DNA of 64,000 nt from NCBI GenBank assembly GCA_024036415.1, contig JAMWET010005530.1, positions 122,001 to 186,000 of the forward strand, given 5' to 3'. Positions 1 through 9,397 of this stretch are shown here, piece by piece. The notes below the pieces were generated by a model, which was not told the origin of the DNA, did not search any database, and saw only the letters and a list, made by a program, of their open reading frames with translations. Position numbers and translations under genes: made by a program. Each line of letters starts with the position of its first letter. The stretch's first letter is position 1. The stretch comes from Prochilodus magdalenae (lineage: Eukaryota > Chordata > Actinopteri > Characiformes > Prochilodontidae).

Positions 1-49
1 TGAAGGTTACAGTAGTGAATAGGAGCGTTGAGCATTCAGACACCCGTAC

Positions 50-166
50 CTCCAACTGTCGGCTGGCCTCTTCATTCCGCAGGATGAGTGCCAGCTTGGT
101 GCGCAGACTTCTGAAGTGCATGTCCGTCAGCATGTTTGCTCGCTTAGTTGTCACCTCATTGACTGA
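50..166 (-). CDS. fmr1: fmr1 coding exon 7 (part of KH0)
   Basis: 117 bp, 39 codons, from [13 protein letters not shown] to NEEASRQLE. Acceptor TTAATTCCAG at the 3' side of position 167, donor GTACGG at 49-44. Phase 0 on both sides, the same length as human exon 7. The next intron runs off the window. Confidence 0.95.
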
Positions 167-3054
167 CTGGAATTAACATAACCAGAAAGTTAATAAAGTG
201 AAATGTCAAGAAAACTGCACAGATTCGGTTTGCGAGAGCAAGGACTCACCAATATAACCAGCTGTTTCTTCTCCGAGTCGTACGTGACATTGAATGCTCC
301 GATAGCTTTTTTGAAGTCTTTATGTGCTGAGTCTTTTGCACACCTAAGAACATCCAATTATGGGGGGAAAAAAAAACCCCTCTCACTAATTACTCCATAA
401 CATAAAAACAAATACACATACGGCAGGTACAAGATGCTCAACGATGCCCCAATAAAGTAACACCTACATCTGCCGCAGGTCTTCTGGGACGTCCAGTCTA
501 ATTTTCAGGAAAGTGTTCTTTGAGGCGGCTTTGTTTGGGTTCACAGGTCGTAGCCTCTCTAATGTGACGATCTCATTGAGCGTGGAATCACAGGCTGCAT
601 ACTCAATAACATAAAACTGGAGGACAGAAGAGCAACCAAAGGTAGACGGCATATAAATTTAGCCTTTGTTAGCATATGCAATGACACTTCATATGACTGC
701 AACACATGCATGACGCAAAAAACAGCTCAGGCGCTTTTCATTTCTATGCAAATCATCCAAGAACAGATTTAGATATCTGTCAAACTCATCCCACTAGAAA
801 TGGCTAGTTACCCTAAAGCGAAACTGACATTTTTGGAGATACTCCTACTACTGCCAGTTATTTTGAAGATACCTCACTTCAGAAAAGTTCTCCACTGAAA
901 GCAGAACTGGAGAGCAGTTAGAACTACATTTTTTTTTATCATCCACACATCCAACTCAATCATCCCACTGTTGCTCACCTCTCCTTTCACCATGCGCACT
1001 TTGGCTAGCCACCACCCACATGGTTCCTTGTCATTGGCCCTGGAGTACACCTACAGATCATTCAGCAAAACCAACAGAACCCAGTCAATTTATATAGAAG
1101 AAACAGGCTGCTGGTTACACGCGCGTTTGCGGTGCAACTACATTTTGCTCGCACTTACCTCAACTTCATCGCTTTCAGTGATCTCTTTCTGAACCCCGAC
1201 AGGGGGAGGAAAGCGGACGTCTTGAAAAGGAATCTGCCGTTCTGGTTGCCAACTACAATTCACAGGAGAACATTCACAAATGTTTCATAAGAAATTCTAA
1301 AAAGCGTATCGCAATTGATCAAAGCCTGTAGACTAGTGCCGGGTGACATGCTGTGATACTGTGTTTCAGTTTTAACAACATATTTAGCAGATAACAAACA
1401 TTTAATTCACGACTTATTGTCCATAAGATACAAGCGCCCTTGGTTTTCTTTGTACCAGAAAACGAGTTTCTCCCGTCCCCTTATTTTCTGTACTGTTCTG
1501 CAATGCATGTCGATTGGCTTCTTTTAACCACAAAAACAAACACACACACACACGCGCACACACACACACACACACACACCCCTATATCTATGCAATGTTA
1601 GTCACTTTTCTTAGTCAATATAATATTAATATAACTGCGAATCATAAAATACAATTAAATATAAACATACAATTAAAACTCTTTTACATGCAACTCTTTT
1701 CCACAGGTTTACACTTCTATCTGGTGAGCACGCACAACATGCTGCAAAATTTACTTTATTTTATACTTATTTTATGCCTTATTTTGTGTTCGAAAGACAT
1801 TTGTATAGCAGAGAATACCAGGACTAAGAAAGCATTCATTAACACAATCCAATTATTATATTAATATTCAATTTCTCCTAGCGCTACTACAGTCACTGGT
1901 GTGCGGTTGTATGCTCAGGCAAATGCAGAGCCATAAACCCGTTCTCTACATCAGCGAAGAACACATGGCAAGCCATTTTATCTATCATGCAGCAACGTAT
2001 GAAGAGTGAGGATACTCACTTGTTCTCAAAAGACACAGTGACCGTGCTCTCGTGTACATCCTTTATGAAGGCCTGCGAAGAGGATCAGTCAGTTAATTCA
2101 GTATTTAAGCAGACTCATAAGACTCAATAAGAACTACTGGCTTCAGAGTAAGAAGGGCAAAATGATTCATATGTGACATATTACACCACCAAAGGAGATT
2201 CTGAGTATATCATGATCTAATCACACTTAACAACAGTATATGGTATATTGGATGTTATACCATAGCTTGTATTTTTGCCCGTTATCAAATTTCTTAAAAA
2301 ACCAAGGAAATGTCTTGAAATATCAGGATTTGAAAGGTTTACCCCTCATATCGTCCACCCCTAGCACTTACTACCAAGCTGTTACCACTGAATGGTAATG
2401 GGAAATAAAAATAGCAGTGGCCTGCCAGACAAATGGGATCAACGCAGATCTAATGGCACAAAGTTCTACAGAAAAGAACAGGTGACAGTGCTGCTGGGTG
2501 CTAGTGAGGACAAGAGCAACACCCCACATGCCCCATGTCATGTTGCTAACGTGCTTTGAAGGGCAGAATGGTAGAAGGAAAACGCGAAGTGTCGACGAAA
2601 GTGATGATTCTGCTGTAATCCAGCATGCACGAGCGTCCCAAAAGGACTAAATGTAGCACAAGCAGCTAGCCGACATCCTCTGCAGCTTGCAGCTAGTGGC
2701 CTACAGCTAGTCGTCGAACACCTTTAGGGTTCATAAGAGCCTAATGTAACGTCTAGCTCTGTAATGTGAGGCTAATAGATTGTCTACGTGCGAGTTAGCA
2801 CCGAACAGACCGCGATAAAAGAGCTTCTGAGGGTTGTAGCTAAACGTAACGCAGACAAGCAGACTGTCCACGGCAGGTTGGGCCTACCGAGCCTGAACGG
2901 CTACGGCAGAGCAATAAGCCCAGGCTCGGAGGGAGCTGCTGCTGGGTTTCAGGCAAGTAAACACGAAAGGAGAACAAAAAGAGGGTGTAACGATGAGACC
3001 CACCTTGTAGAAAGCCCCACTCGCCCCCCGGACTTCCACCGCCAGCTCGTCCAT
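50..3054 (-). CDS. fmr1: fmr1, fragile X messenger ribonucleoprotein, first seven coding exons (partial)
   Basis: FMRP is a polysomal RNA-binding protein that represses translation, mainly in neurons, and also binds chromatin. Seven exons (joined 3054..3004, 2072..2020, 1252..1159, 1050..979, 616..468, 343..250, 166..50) give 210 codons that align without gaps to human FMRP residues 1-210. Visible in order: Agenet/Tudor 1 (about residues 4-50, starts [10 protein letters not shown]), Agenet/Tudor 2 (about 63-115, with VYSRAN and [10 protein letters not shown]), and KH0 (about 126-202, with DVPEDLRQM and [15 protein letters not shown] helix [11 protein letters not shown]). DLRQM, CAKD and VILSVNE match FMR1; FXR1/FXR2 have DLREAC here. 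The start ATG lies in a strong context (GCCATGG) and exon 1 has 17 codons, as in mammals. KH1, KH2 and RGG box lie beyond the left edge. Odd points: Leu at residue 103, usually Tyr, and introns of only 83-931 bp. Arg138, altered in a known human variant, is retained. Confidence 0.96.
250..343 (-). CDS. fmr1: fmr1 coding exon 6 (start of KH0)
   Basis: 94 bp. Its first base completes the Met140 codon split across intron 5, then it encodes [19 protein letters not shown] and on to QLVIL. Acceptor TTCTTAG and donor GTGAGT. The upstream intron is 124 bp, the downstream intron 83 bp. Confidence 0.95.
468..616 (-). CDS. fmr1: fmr1 coding exon 5 (Agenet 2 and linker)
   Basis: 149 bp, from [10 protein letters not shown] to DVPEDLRQ plus two bases of Met140. 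Acceptor CCTCCAG, donor GTAGGT. The codon at 578-580 is CTC on the minus strand, so residue 103 is Leu, where human FMRP and the FXR paralogues have Tyr. Thr102 and Arg138 are kept. Confidence 0.95.
979..1050 (-). CDS. fmr1: fmr1 coding exon 4 (Agenet 2)
   Basis: 72 bp, 24 codons, [20 protein letters not shown] then VKGE. Acceptor CTGTAG, donor GTGAGC. Phase 0 on both sides, as in human. The Gly after EPC is the FXR-like residue; human FMRP has Cys. Confidence 0.95.
1159..1252 (-). CDS. fmr1: fmr1 coding exon 3
   Basis: 94 bp, opening with the last base of Asn35 and then [19 protein letters not shown] to ESDEVE. Acceptor AATTGTAG, donor GTAAGT. It links Agenet 1 to Agenet 2. Intron 3 is only 108 bp. 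Confidence 0.95.
1253..2019 (-). other. fmr1 intron 2 with (CA)n microsatellite
   Basis: 767-bp GT-AG intron. It holds a CA/TG dinucleotide tract at 1541-1579 with one CGCG interruption, and AT-rich sequence around 1610-1870. I see no further exon in it. Confidence 0.85.
2020..2072 (-). CDS. fmr1: fmr1 coding exon 2 (Agenet 1)
   Basis: 53 bp, [17 protein letters not shown] plus two bases of Asn35. Acceptor CTTCGCAG, donor GTGAGT. Same length and phase as human exon 2. HEST replaces the usual HEDS at residues 24-27. Confidence 0.95.
2073..3003 (-). other. fmr1 intron 1
   Basis: 931-bp GT-AG intron, far shorter than the roughly 10-kb first intron of the human gene. CpG density rises towards exon 1 (from about 2560). 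No repeat element or extra exon is recognisable. Confidence 0.85.
3004..3054 (-). CDS. fmr1: fmr1 coding exon 1 (start codon)
   Basis: 51 coding bases, 17 codons, [17 protein letters not shown], then donor GTGGGT. The ATG sits in GGCGCCATGG, a strong Kozak context. The reading frame stays open upstream of the ATG for about 100 codons, but contains no other in-frame ATG. Confidence 0.95.
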
Positions 3055-3108
3055 GGCGCCCGCCCGCAATGTAATAGTAGAAGTGGCTGCAGCTGCCGTG
3101 TCGTCGCG

Positions 3109-3123
3109 CCTCCTCCTCCTCCT
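3109..3123 (-). repeat. (GGA)5 repeat in the fmr1 leader
   Basis: Five CCT triplets on the plus strand, that is AGG/GGA repeats in the transcript sense, 55-69 nt upstream of the ATG. This is close to the place of the CGG repeat in mammalian FMR1. Four or more GGA repeats can form a G-quadruplex in vitro. Confidence 0.8.
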
Positions 3124-3199
3124 TACTCCGTCTCCTCCACCTCGCTCCTCCGCTACCAAGCTGCGGGGTAGGGCCGTTTGAGCTGGTGCTCTTGTCGCT

Positions 3200-3229
3200 T
3201 TAGGATGCAGAGCAGAGGGAACCGCGCAT
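3200..3229 (-). promoter_or_regulatory. Short upstream ORF in the fmr1 leader
   Basis: ATG at 3229, nine codons (MRGSLCSAS) and a TAA at 3202-3200, closing 145 bases before the fmr1 ATG. It matters only if transcription starts upstream of 3229, which is unknown. Confidence 0.4.
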
Positions 3230-3246
3230 GGAGCCCCAGGCTGAGG

Positions 3247-3264
3247 CTGCTGTTGCTGCTGCTG
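3247..3264 (-). repeat. CAG/CAA triplet tract upstream of fmr1
   Basis: CTG triplets with one TTG on the plus strand, reading (CAG)3-CAA-(CAG)2 in the fmr1 sense. In the fmr1 frame it would read six Gln. Whether it is transcribed is not known. Confidence 0.75.
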
Positions 3265-3330
3265 CTCGTCACCGCTCCGTTCCGATGTAAACACGGACGC
3301 ACAGCCTCCCTCCCCTCGCTCACCTCCGTG

Positions 3331-3340
3331 GTCACGTGAC
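3331..3340. promoter_or_regulatory. Palindromic E-box GTCACGTGAC
   Basis: Perfect 10-bp palindrome with a CACGTG core (USF/MYC-family site), 277 bases upstream of the fmr1 ATG. The mammalian FMR1 promoter also depends on a CACGTG site. Confidence 0.6.
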
Positions 3341-3400
3341 ACGCAATTGCGCACTACGTCATCGCGCTCCTCCGCTCAAACTCACAGTGTAGGGCCTAAG

Positions 3401-3852
3401 CACGCTTCGTTACAAAATAAACAAAAACATAGAATGTATTGTTTTATTATAATGCAACAATATACTATATATGTATAGTGTTAGGTCTCCAATTTGTCTT
3501 TAAAATTCAGGAAAAAAATAAAAATAATATAAAAACACAGCTACTGCTGATGTCTGCTAGCGCCCTTATGTGATTCTAGTAATGTTAGCGCTTAGCTTAT
3601 ATAGCAGGTTCCAGACAAACACTGCCATTCGAAAAGATTGTAGGTATTATATGAAGTCTGAACTCTTTCACTCACACTCAACATTCTGACACATTTTACA
3701 TCATTTCTCAAACCACCTTCTAAGGAACCTGAACACTTATGAAGTTCCCCATTACTCCAGCTTCACTGAAACAAATTTAGGACCAGCAACAGTGGTTTAC
3801 TAACAGTATATGCTGGAGATGAACAGCAGGCTAGCAATTTTTAGTGCTGTAG
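3401..3852. other. AT-rich intergenic sequence
   Basis: Starts sharply at the end of the CpG-rich block. No reading frame, repeat family or RNA gene is recognisable. Confidence 0.6.
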
Positions 3853-4238
3853 ATTTAAACTCTGTGTCCACTTACTGTCCAATCTATTGGACACACCTAC
3901 CTTGTTAACGTAATGGTAGCTCATCTGTTGTGGCACAGTTCAACCTCTAGTATTTAATCAGTGGTGACAGCACACTTTTGGCTGGATTGTTTGGTTGGTG
4001 GCCTATTGTCAGTCCAGCAGTGACCCTGAGGTGTTAAAAAACTACAGCAGCACTGCTGTGTCTTATACACTCACACCAGCACAACACACACTAACACACA
4101 CCACCCACATAGTACCTGCTCTGTGGTAGTCCAGTGAGCGTCCTGACTATTAAAGAACAGGGTGACAATGTCTGCAACTGTCCTACAAAGTGCTCCACTA
4201 TGGTAAGTAGAGCTGACAAAATAGACATTGAGTGTAAA
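3853..4238. mobile_element. Foldback DNA element, truncated copy A
   Basis: Shares the family core: GTCCACTTACTGTCCA, then CAGTCCAGCAGTGACCCTGAGG, CAGCAGCACTGCTGTGTCT and CCAGCACAACACACACTAAC, ending in the right arm (GGTAAGTAGAGCTGACAAAA). The left terminal arm is missing. See the near-complete copy at 54777-55517. Non-coding. Confidence 0.75.
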
Positions 4239-5202
4239 TAAATAAATAAAATAACAGATGTATTGTTTAGGCCATATCACATGTTAAAAAAATTGTTATT
4301 ACATGTAAAAATAAAAAAAGGGTATAAAATTAAAACATTCCTTGAGAGCTAATTGAAGAGTTCCCATTGCAGTGTTTTAATGTAATTTAATATACTGTGT
4401 GGTTTTTATTTTGTAGAATATGGGTGATAATTTAAATATGTTTCTTTAGGTAGATGAGAAAGAGAGAAGATTACCATGATTTGCTTCCAACAGTTTTCAT
4501 GCAAAGTTGGACGAAGACTGTAATATAATAATAATTAATAATAGTTTCACGCTTTATGTTATTAAAATTTATATCTAACAAAATACTTTATTAAATAATG
4601 TGTGCTGGCTCTGTTTCTGTTGTTTACTTCAGCATCCATTTTGGAATTTAAAGTGCCATTTCTCTCCAAGCTACTGGAAAGTGCTATCACACCAGGGTGG
4701 AATCAGCGTAGAGTAAGACACAGGAATCATGGTACAAAAGGGCAAATGCTCTATTACTGGAACAGGAAGCAAGTGTGAACCACTGCCTCTGCTAACCATG
4801 TGCCTTCTAGCCATGTACTTTCATTTCATGGTGGTCTCTTTATCCTGCTCAACTACCCCACACCTTAACAGAGCATAGCACATTCTTCATTCAGGAACAG
4901 TGTTCCTCGATCTTCGAGTGTTGTTGCTCACTGATTCAGTGGTGGCCTTTCATGGGTGCTTCCAAGAATGACTGCATCATCTGTTTAAGGTATTTTTTAA
5001 CAAGCATTTTTGAGCTTTTTCTAGTCTTGAATTGTCCATGTCCCAGAAAGCCTGGAGAGTGATTCAAACAGACTGTAAAGTTTTAACCATACAACACTTA
5101 CAACACAGGAGCTGGAAAAGTCAATGCCCTGGGGCCAGTTTTTTTTTTTTTTTGCTACTTCCTTGAGTGCCTCTGTACTGATTAATATATACACTCAATA
5201 TA
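4239..5202. other. Unclassified intergenic sequence
   Basis: AT-rich, no credible gene. Contains a run of 15 or more T at about 5140-5154. Nothing else is recognised. Confidence 0.5.
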
Positions 5203-5610
5203 TACACTCATAAAGTTGCACCCAGAAGGAAGTGTGGTATTGCAATTTTATTGGGAAGGAAGATTAATGTTACCAGGAACAAATAATTATATGGGCATTA
5301 TTTATGAGGTACACCTACAAAGTAGTGTCTCTCAGTATGGTGACAACAAACCAGTCATCTTGGTGCTTTCACACATGGATTCATGGTTCGACTCCACCAG
5401 GACAAAAGCGGGAAGATGACCAGCTGCCATTCTGAGTCCTTCCATGACAGTCTGGCACGACACCATTGTCGTCTTTGGCAGTGTTGATGTGGATTTAAGG
5501 GCAGTTACTGTAACGGTCTGCATGCATGTAGTCCTGCATCGTGCAGCCAGCTGCCAACGGTGGTGTCACTAACAGGATGACTCTTGGAGGGGATCCCTGC
5601 TCACTGACAA
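5203..5610 (-). mobile_element. Internally deleted Tc1-like element, copy 1 (truncated)
   Basis: Begins with TACACTCATAAAGTTGCACCC at a TA, the terminal sequence of this family. The inner part matches transposase on the minus strand (LHHAGLHACRPLQ-type region, then CLTVMEGLRMAAGHLPAF, VESNHESMCE) but with stops and frameshifts. The distal end is missing. Same family as the copies at 7483, 24151, 27541, 31058 and 58355. Confidence 0.7.
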
Positions 5611-6982
5611 ATAATCTATTCACACTGAACTGACTAAGGTAAGATGCTTCTTCATGGCGCAGAAATATGATTTGTTTGGTGGGGATATCTTCCTTTGTTG
5701 CCCTAAATAAACTGTTTTATGGTGTATCTGCAGTGGGATTTCTGTTATTTTAACATCAGTTATTTCAGTCGTAATTTCATTTCAGAAGAACGAGCTCTGT
5801 TTAACTGTGTGCAGAGTACAAGTGAGACACTAGAGCATATTTGAGACAATAATGAATATTGTTTTTTTTTTTCCTAATTGTTTTTGTGTGTTATAATGCT
5901 ATTTGCATGCTAAAGGTTATGTTTGGAACCCCTTTTTTTATCATTATGGACATTTTGTATTCAGATTCATCAGTTTATGTACTTAAACACAGGGTTATTC
6001 ACATGGCTGCTGTGTTAGGTTGTGGAAGAACTTGAAGCAAGCAGTTTATGTTAGGGAACCGACAAACATAACAGAGCTGAAGTGGTTTTGAGTAGAGGTG
6101 TTGACTAAAATTCCTCTAGACCGATGTGCAGCACAAAGGGGGTCACACCAGATACTACAAGCAAAGATTCACGTTCAGATTTTTGCCACTCACAATCTGT
6201 AATAATGGATTGTTTTTCCCAATAAATAAAACACCAAGTCTTTTGATTTTTGTCTCATTTGTTTAATTTGGTTATGCCTATATAAGACTTTAAGCAGTGT
6301 GAAAATCTGAGCTTTATTAGCATTCACAACTTTTAAGCGCTACTGTATTCTGCCAGACCTGTTGGTGTGATATTTGATAACGGGATCAGATGTTTCTAAG
6401 CATTTAGAACTGGGGGTATTTATTTATAGAGATTATCTGAAACCTTTGTGGTCTCGGACTTGACTGAAGGTGACTGAAGGTATGGATTGCATTGGAATGA
6501 GTCAGTCTTTGTTGATCATACTAATCAATGACATTTGGTCACTATGTGGTCATAGGGAACAGTAATGCAGTTTATCTTCCTGTTCTAAAATGCAGAGGCG
6601 TGGCTAAAATAATATCTATCTAAGATTTGTCCCAATCTTTTTAGATTCCTCCAGAAATGCTACTTTACCACATAGGATGTTAAAACCAGAACAAATTCAT
6701 GTGACTTTATTATTATAGCATGTATAGTACAATGGAATGTGTTTTTGGTTATTTTGTTTCTGTAGTAACATGAAACTGTGGGATTTGTTTAATTTGAAAT
6801 ATAAACTCATGTTAGATGAAAAAAATGACTTCACACTTAAAGAATTCCAGAATATCTCTTTTAAAACGATGTAAGTATTTTATTACACCACCATAAATTC
6901 AAAGCTCAGGGTTTGTGATAGACATCATTTCATGTTCCTTGTGAACCTTTTATATCAGAATACATAATTGATGGATTTTTAA
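5611..6982. other. Unclassified AT-rich intergenic sequence
   Basis: Unique-looking, AT-rich, with homopolymer T runs near 5861 and 5933. No coding potential and no recognised repeat family. Confidence 0.5.
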
Positions 6983-7208
6983 ATTATTACATTTATGGCA
7001 TTTAGCTGACGCTCTTATCCAGAGCGACTTACAAGGTTAATCATATTACAGGTGGGCCAATGTAGTGTTAGGAGTCTTGCCCAAGGACTCTTATTCGTGT
7101 AGCACAGCGTAGTCACCCAGACTGGGATTCAAACCCCAGTCTCCCACATGTGGTGGTGGTTCTCTGGCAGGCAGTGGTGTTATCCACTGAGCTAGCTGTT
7201 ACCCACTG
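6983..7208 (-). mobile_element. tRNA-derived SINE
   Basis: Read on the minus strand it starts near 7205 with an A-box-like TAGCTCAGTGG, followed about 60 bases on by a B-box-like GGTTTGAATCC, then a body ending in the widespread teleost tail TTGTAAGTCGCTCTGGATAA near 7015 (plus strand TTATCCAGAGCGACTTACAA). The pol III box order shows the orientation. Non-coding. Confidence 0.75.
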
Positions 7209-7482
7209 AGATCCAGATGCACTGCCATTCAAGTTTGAATTCACTTGCCAATTAAATTTTTTTGTTCATTTATATTTATATTTGCATTTAAGACATTCAG
7301 CAGACGCTTTTATTTAGAAGGACTTTCAAAAGTGCTTTGTGTCCAGTCAGAGAATGTATCCTAGTTGGTACAAATAGGTGAGTTCAAACACTGCCAGAGT
7401 TAGTACAGATACCTAGAAAGAACATTAGAGTTTAATAACCATAGTATAAAAGCAGTACAACACATTTAATTATCAAAGGAAT
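7209..7482. other. Intergenic, with a second SINE-tail fragment
   Basis: At 7285-7330 a diverged copy of the SINE tail (CATTCAGCAGACGCTTTTAT) occurs without its tRNA head. The remainder is unclassified. Confidence 0.5.
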
Positions 7483-8130
7483 AGCTGTACCCAGAAGGAA
7501 GTGTGGCATTGCAGTGCGGGAACAATAAATTGAGGAACAATAAATGATGATACATTTAGACTGATATGATCAACATTTATTCAGCTACCCGTACAGAAGT
7601 AGTGTGCTCTCAGTATGGCTTTGGGTCATAACGCAACATGCCAGATGTCTCAGCCTGGAATTGTGGAGGTTTCTAATGGTGTCCTGTGATAATCCATCCC
7701 ATGCAGGTTGAATATTCTCACACAGTTCCTGCAGTAGGTTCCTACACCAGGCCCTCTGGGCATGAGACGTCTGACAACAAACCGTTCAACTTGCCGGTTC
7801 AGTAGTGCCTCCACACACTGATCAGTTGGTTATCTCCACAAAAGCGGGAGAGGTCACTCCATAAGAGTCTGGCACGACACCATTGCTGTCTTTGGCGACG
7901 CTGACGTGGTGTTAAGGGCAGGCACTGTAACGGTCTGTATGCATGTAGTCCTGCGTCATGCAACCAACCTGCCAACGGAGGGCATCACTGCCCGTTGAAT
8001 ATCCGTAGTTGTGGCTGTTGGGTCAATCAGGTACAGCGATAAGACCCCTTTTTGCTTACGTGTGGACTACCCACGAAGTTTCATTCCTGCGTTTGATTCT
8101 TCCTGCGTTTGATTCTTTCAGGGTGCAACA
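7483..8130 (-). mobile_element. Internally deleted Tc1-like element, copy 2
   Basis: From GTACCCAGAAGGAAGTGTGG to TTCAGGGTGCAACA. Minus-strand relic motifs: LQELCENIQPAWDGLSQD near 7700-7740 (Tc1 C-terminus), then, after a deletion of the catalytic middle, GDNQLISVWRHY, HDSVWHDTIAVFGD and HDAGLHAYRPLQ. An 18-bp direct duplication (TTCCTGCGTTTGATTC) lies near 8088-8115. It abuts the LINE tail at 8131. Confidence 0.75.
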
Positions 8131-8445
8131 ATATAAGATAAGACTCAATTTATTGATCCTGAAGGAAACTGAAGCGCCACAGTACTATACATACTGCACA
8201 TAAGAAGACATACATTACTAGAATAAATAGACTAAGAGTTGCAGAAGAGCTATTGATAACAAACTGTAAGAGTGAGCAGAGTACTAGAAATATATGTATG
8301 TACATTAATCAGAATAAATAGAGCAGGCTCACAGAAGAGTTATTAACCACAGGTTATAAAAGAGTACACATACATGTATGAAATTTGTAATGTACTAGAC
8401 ATATGCAGGAGGTGGATATTGCAGTAATAAACATATTAAAAGATA

Positions 8446-8483
<38 letters not shown>

Positions 8484-9336
8484 GAGACAGGTATGTCTGT
8501 ATACATAAATGAGCATGTACAGGACATTAACAAGAGTGGCAATTGATTACACTATAGAGATATGAGGTATTAAAGACTATCAATAAAATATGATATTAAT
8601 AAAGTATTATTACTAGGAACCACAGTGACAGGATAAGGTCAACTGGACATGTAGCAGTATGGTATGACTTAACACAGTTCAGACAGCATGAGATCAGTAG
8701 TGTCGCTGCAATAAGGAGACTCATTGTAGCGTCTTATTGCAGTTGGACGAAAAGATCTCACACGGTGCTCTTTAGCACAGCACAGCTGTATCTGTCTACC
8801 GCCGAACATGCTTCTCTGTTTGTCCACTGTAGTGTGAAGGGGCGGTGTGATGCATTGTCCATGATGGCAAGCAGCTTGGTGAGTATCTGTTTTTCTGCCA
8901 CAGCCTCCAGACTGTCCAGTTTGACTCCTACAACAGAGCCAGCCTTCTTGATCGGTTTGTCCAATTTGTTTATTGCATGTTTGTTGATGCGGTTGCCCAG
9001 CACACAACAGCGTAGTATACAGCACAAGCAACAACAGACTGGTAGAACGTCCATAGGAGTTTAGTGCACACACCGAAGGACCTCAGCTTCCTAAGAAAGT
9101 ACAGGCGACTCTGTCCTTTCTTTTAACACTGCACAGGTGTTAGAACTCCCGTCCAGTTTGTAGTCCAGGTGCACACCCAAGTACTTATAAGTACCAACAT
9201 ATTCCACATAGACTCCATCAATGGTGACTGCTGATGGAGGTCTGAATTTCCATCATCATCTCCTTCGTCTTACTGATGTTGAGCTGAAGTTGGCTCAGTT
9301 TGCACCAGTCAGTAAGATCGGACACCAACTTATTTT
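8131..9336 (-). mobile_element. LINE 3' end (L2/CR1/Rex-type non-LTR retrotransposon), degraded
   Basis: The minus strand carries the C-terminal end of a LINE ORF2. About 9290-8690 reads, across frames, as DWCKLSQLQLNISKTKEMMM, then YLGVHLDYKLDG-like text, SRLYFLRKLRSFGVC, KAGSVVGVKLDSLEAVAEKQ and LAIMDNASHRPFTLQ, broken by frameshifts and stops. These are the hallmark of the fish L2/Rex1 reverse-transcriptase C-terminus. The 3' UTR follows to about 8131, ending in CAATAAATTGAGTCTTATC. An (AAT)n tract is embedded at 8447-8481. The 5' side is cut by the pentanucleotide repeat at 9337. Inactive. Confidence 0.85.
8447..8481. repeat. (AAT)n microsatellite
   Basis: Uninterrupted AAT trinucleotide run of about 11 units inside the LINE 3' UTR. 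Confidence 0.95.
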
Positions 9337-9397
9337 TATATTATATTATATTATATTATATTATATTATATTATATTATATTATATTATATTATATT
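9337..9397. repeat. (TATTA)n pentanucleotide microsatellite
   Basis: About 12 units of TATTA, AT-only, separating two LINE-type fragments. Confidence 0.95.

Larger units (their letters stand above)
3055..3400 (-). promoter_or_regulatory. fmr1 CpG-rich promoter and 5' UTR
   Basis: GC- and CpG-rich block directly upstream of the fmr1 ATG, ending abruptly at AT-rich DNA near 3405. No TATA box is visible, as expected for a CpG-island housekeeping-type promoter. It contains the palindromic E-box GTCACGTGAC at 3331-3340, GCGCA half-sites resembling NRF-1 sites near 3226 and 3349, and a CRE-like ACGTCA near 3356. Human FMR1 is known to be driven by E-box (USF) and NRF-1 sites. The transcription start is not determined. 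Confidence 0.7.

Noticed and set aside
50..3054. Identification as fxr1 or fxr2
   Set aside because: [21 protein letters not shown] and VILSVNE follow FMR1; FXR1/FXR2 read DLREAC and differ in KH0.
2788..3171. 127-codon plus-strand frame antisense to fmr1 exon 1
   Set aside because: Opens with GTG, lies in GC-rich DNA with few stops, and resembles no protein. An antisense transcript as in human FMR1 is possible but not shown by sequence.
6983..7208. tRNA gene (also near 49020 and 60280)
   Set aside because: A- and B-box-like words are present but no cloverleaf can be drawn and the SINE body follows; these are SINE heads.
8669..9073. 134-codon minus-strand frame as a gene
   Set aside because: It is a shifted reading of a LINE ORF2 C-terminus; the true LINE frame is split over two frames with stops.
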